Shown here: positions 33,158-33,181 of the stretch, piece by piece | Layout: every line of letters begins with the position of its first letter | How positions within the stretch are numbered: the stretch's first letter is position 1 | Assembly: GCA_018065765.1 (NCBI GenBank) | Contig: JAGHSR010000123.1 | Coordinates: forward strand, 1 to 33,181 | DNA: 33,181 nt | Source: Candidatus Colicola coprequi | Lineage (GTDB): Bacteria > Bacteroidota > Bacteroidia > Bacteroidales > Paludibacteraceae | Direction of reading: 5' to 3' | Made by a program: the position numbers and the translations under genes | The notes under the pieces: generated by a model | Databases searched by the model: none | Told to the model about the DNA's origin: nothing | The model's input: only the letters and a program-made list of their open reading frames with translations

Positions 33158-33181
33158 AACAATTCTTTTTTATTTATAGTG

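Noticed and set aside
1..33181. CRISPR arrays, tRNA or rRNA genes, insertion sequences, phage or defence genes
   Set aside because: No regularly spaced repeats, tRNA-like folds, transposase motifs or att-like repeats were seen by eye on either strand.

Overview
The window looks like a chromosomal segment of a Bacteroidales bacterium (phylum Bacteroidota), probably host-associated. This rests on three things: several Bacteroidota-type promoters (TTTG, 20 bp, TAnnTTTG), many lipoproteins with short signal peptides, and typical family content (membrane TPR/HTH regulator, YhcH/YjgK/YiaL protein, Dabb protein, M13 and M3 lipoprotein peptidases, AsmA-like protein, eukaryote-type IleRS). Coding density is very high. 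No gene-free stretch reaches 300 bases; the longest are about 100-190 bases and hold promoters or terminators. I see no tRNA, rRNA, CRISPR array, insertion sequence or prophage.

Layout. (1) 28-1626 (+): a membrane-anchored TPR protein with a C-terminal helix-turn-helix. (2) 6361 down to 1720 (-): an operon of YhcH-family protein, glgB, nagB and miaB, with a promoter at 6392-6423 and a strong terminator at 1638-1689. (3) 6470-9854 (+): an acyltransferase-3 membrane protein, an M13 zinc peptidase and a Dabb protein, read from a promoter that overlaps the divergent one of the previous operon. (4) 11034 down to 9859 (-): a lipoprotein with a TIM-barrel glycosidase-like fold. (5) 11225-22682 (+): ileS, a small lipoprotein, an AsmA-like protein, the M3 peptidase dcp, an unidentified membrane protein and a GHL10 glycosidase, mostly overlapping or nearly touching. 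(6) 22769-29256 (+): a beta-propeller protein, a multidomain amidase_3, comF, nadB and an NlpC/P60 hydrolase. (7) 33157 down to 29266 (-): acpP, a terminator, fabF, asd and a U32-family protein (TrhP-like).

How the genes fit together. The minus operon at 1.7-6.4 kb joins amino-sugar and glycogen metabolism to a tRNA-modification enzyme. The stretch 20.3-29.3 kb holds three enzymes that fit one job, peptidoglycan turnover: an amidase that removes stem peptides, a GHL10 enzyme of the type that cuts denuded glycan strands, and an NlpC/P60 endopeptidase. Fatty-acid synthesis (acpP, fabF) is followed by asd, the branch point to lysine, methionine, threonine and diaminopimelate.

The points I find most worth checking are the GIHH version of the class I signature in IleRS, a secreted beta-propeller gene with a perfect signal peptide but no ATG, GTG or TTG start, the back-to-back overlapping promoters at 6392-6439, the leader of ileS, and the possible peptidoglycan cluster. 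Most of the window is ordinary housekeeping; I do not see a clear new defence or mobile system.
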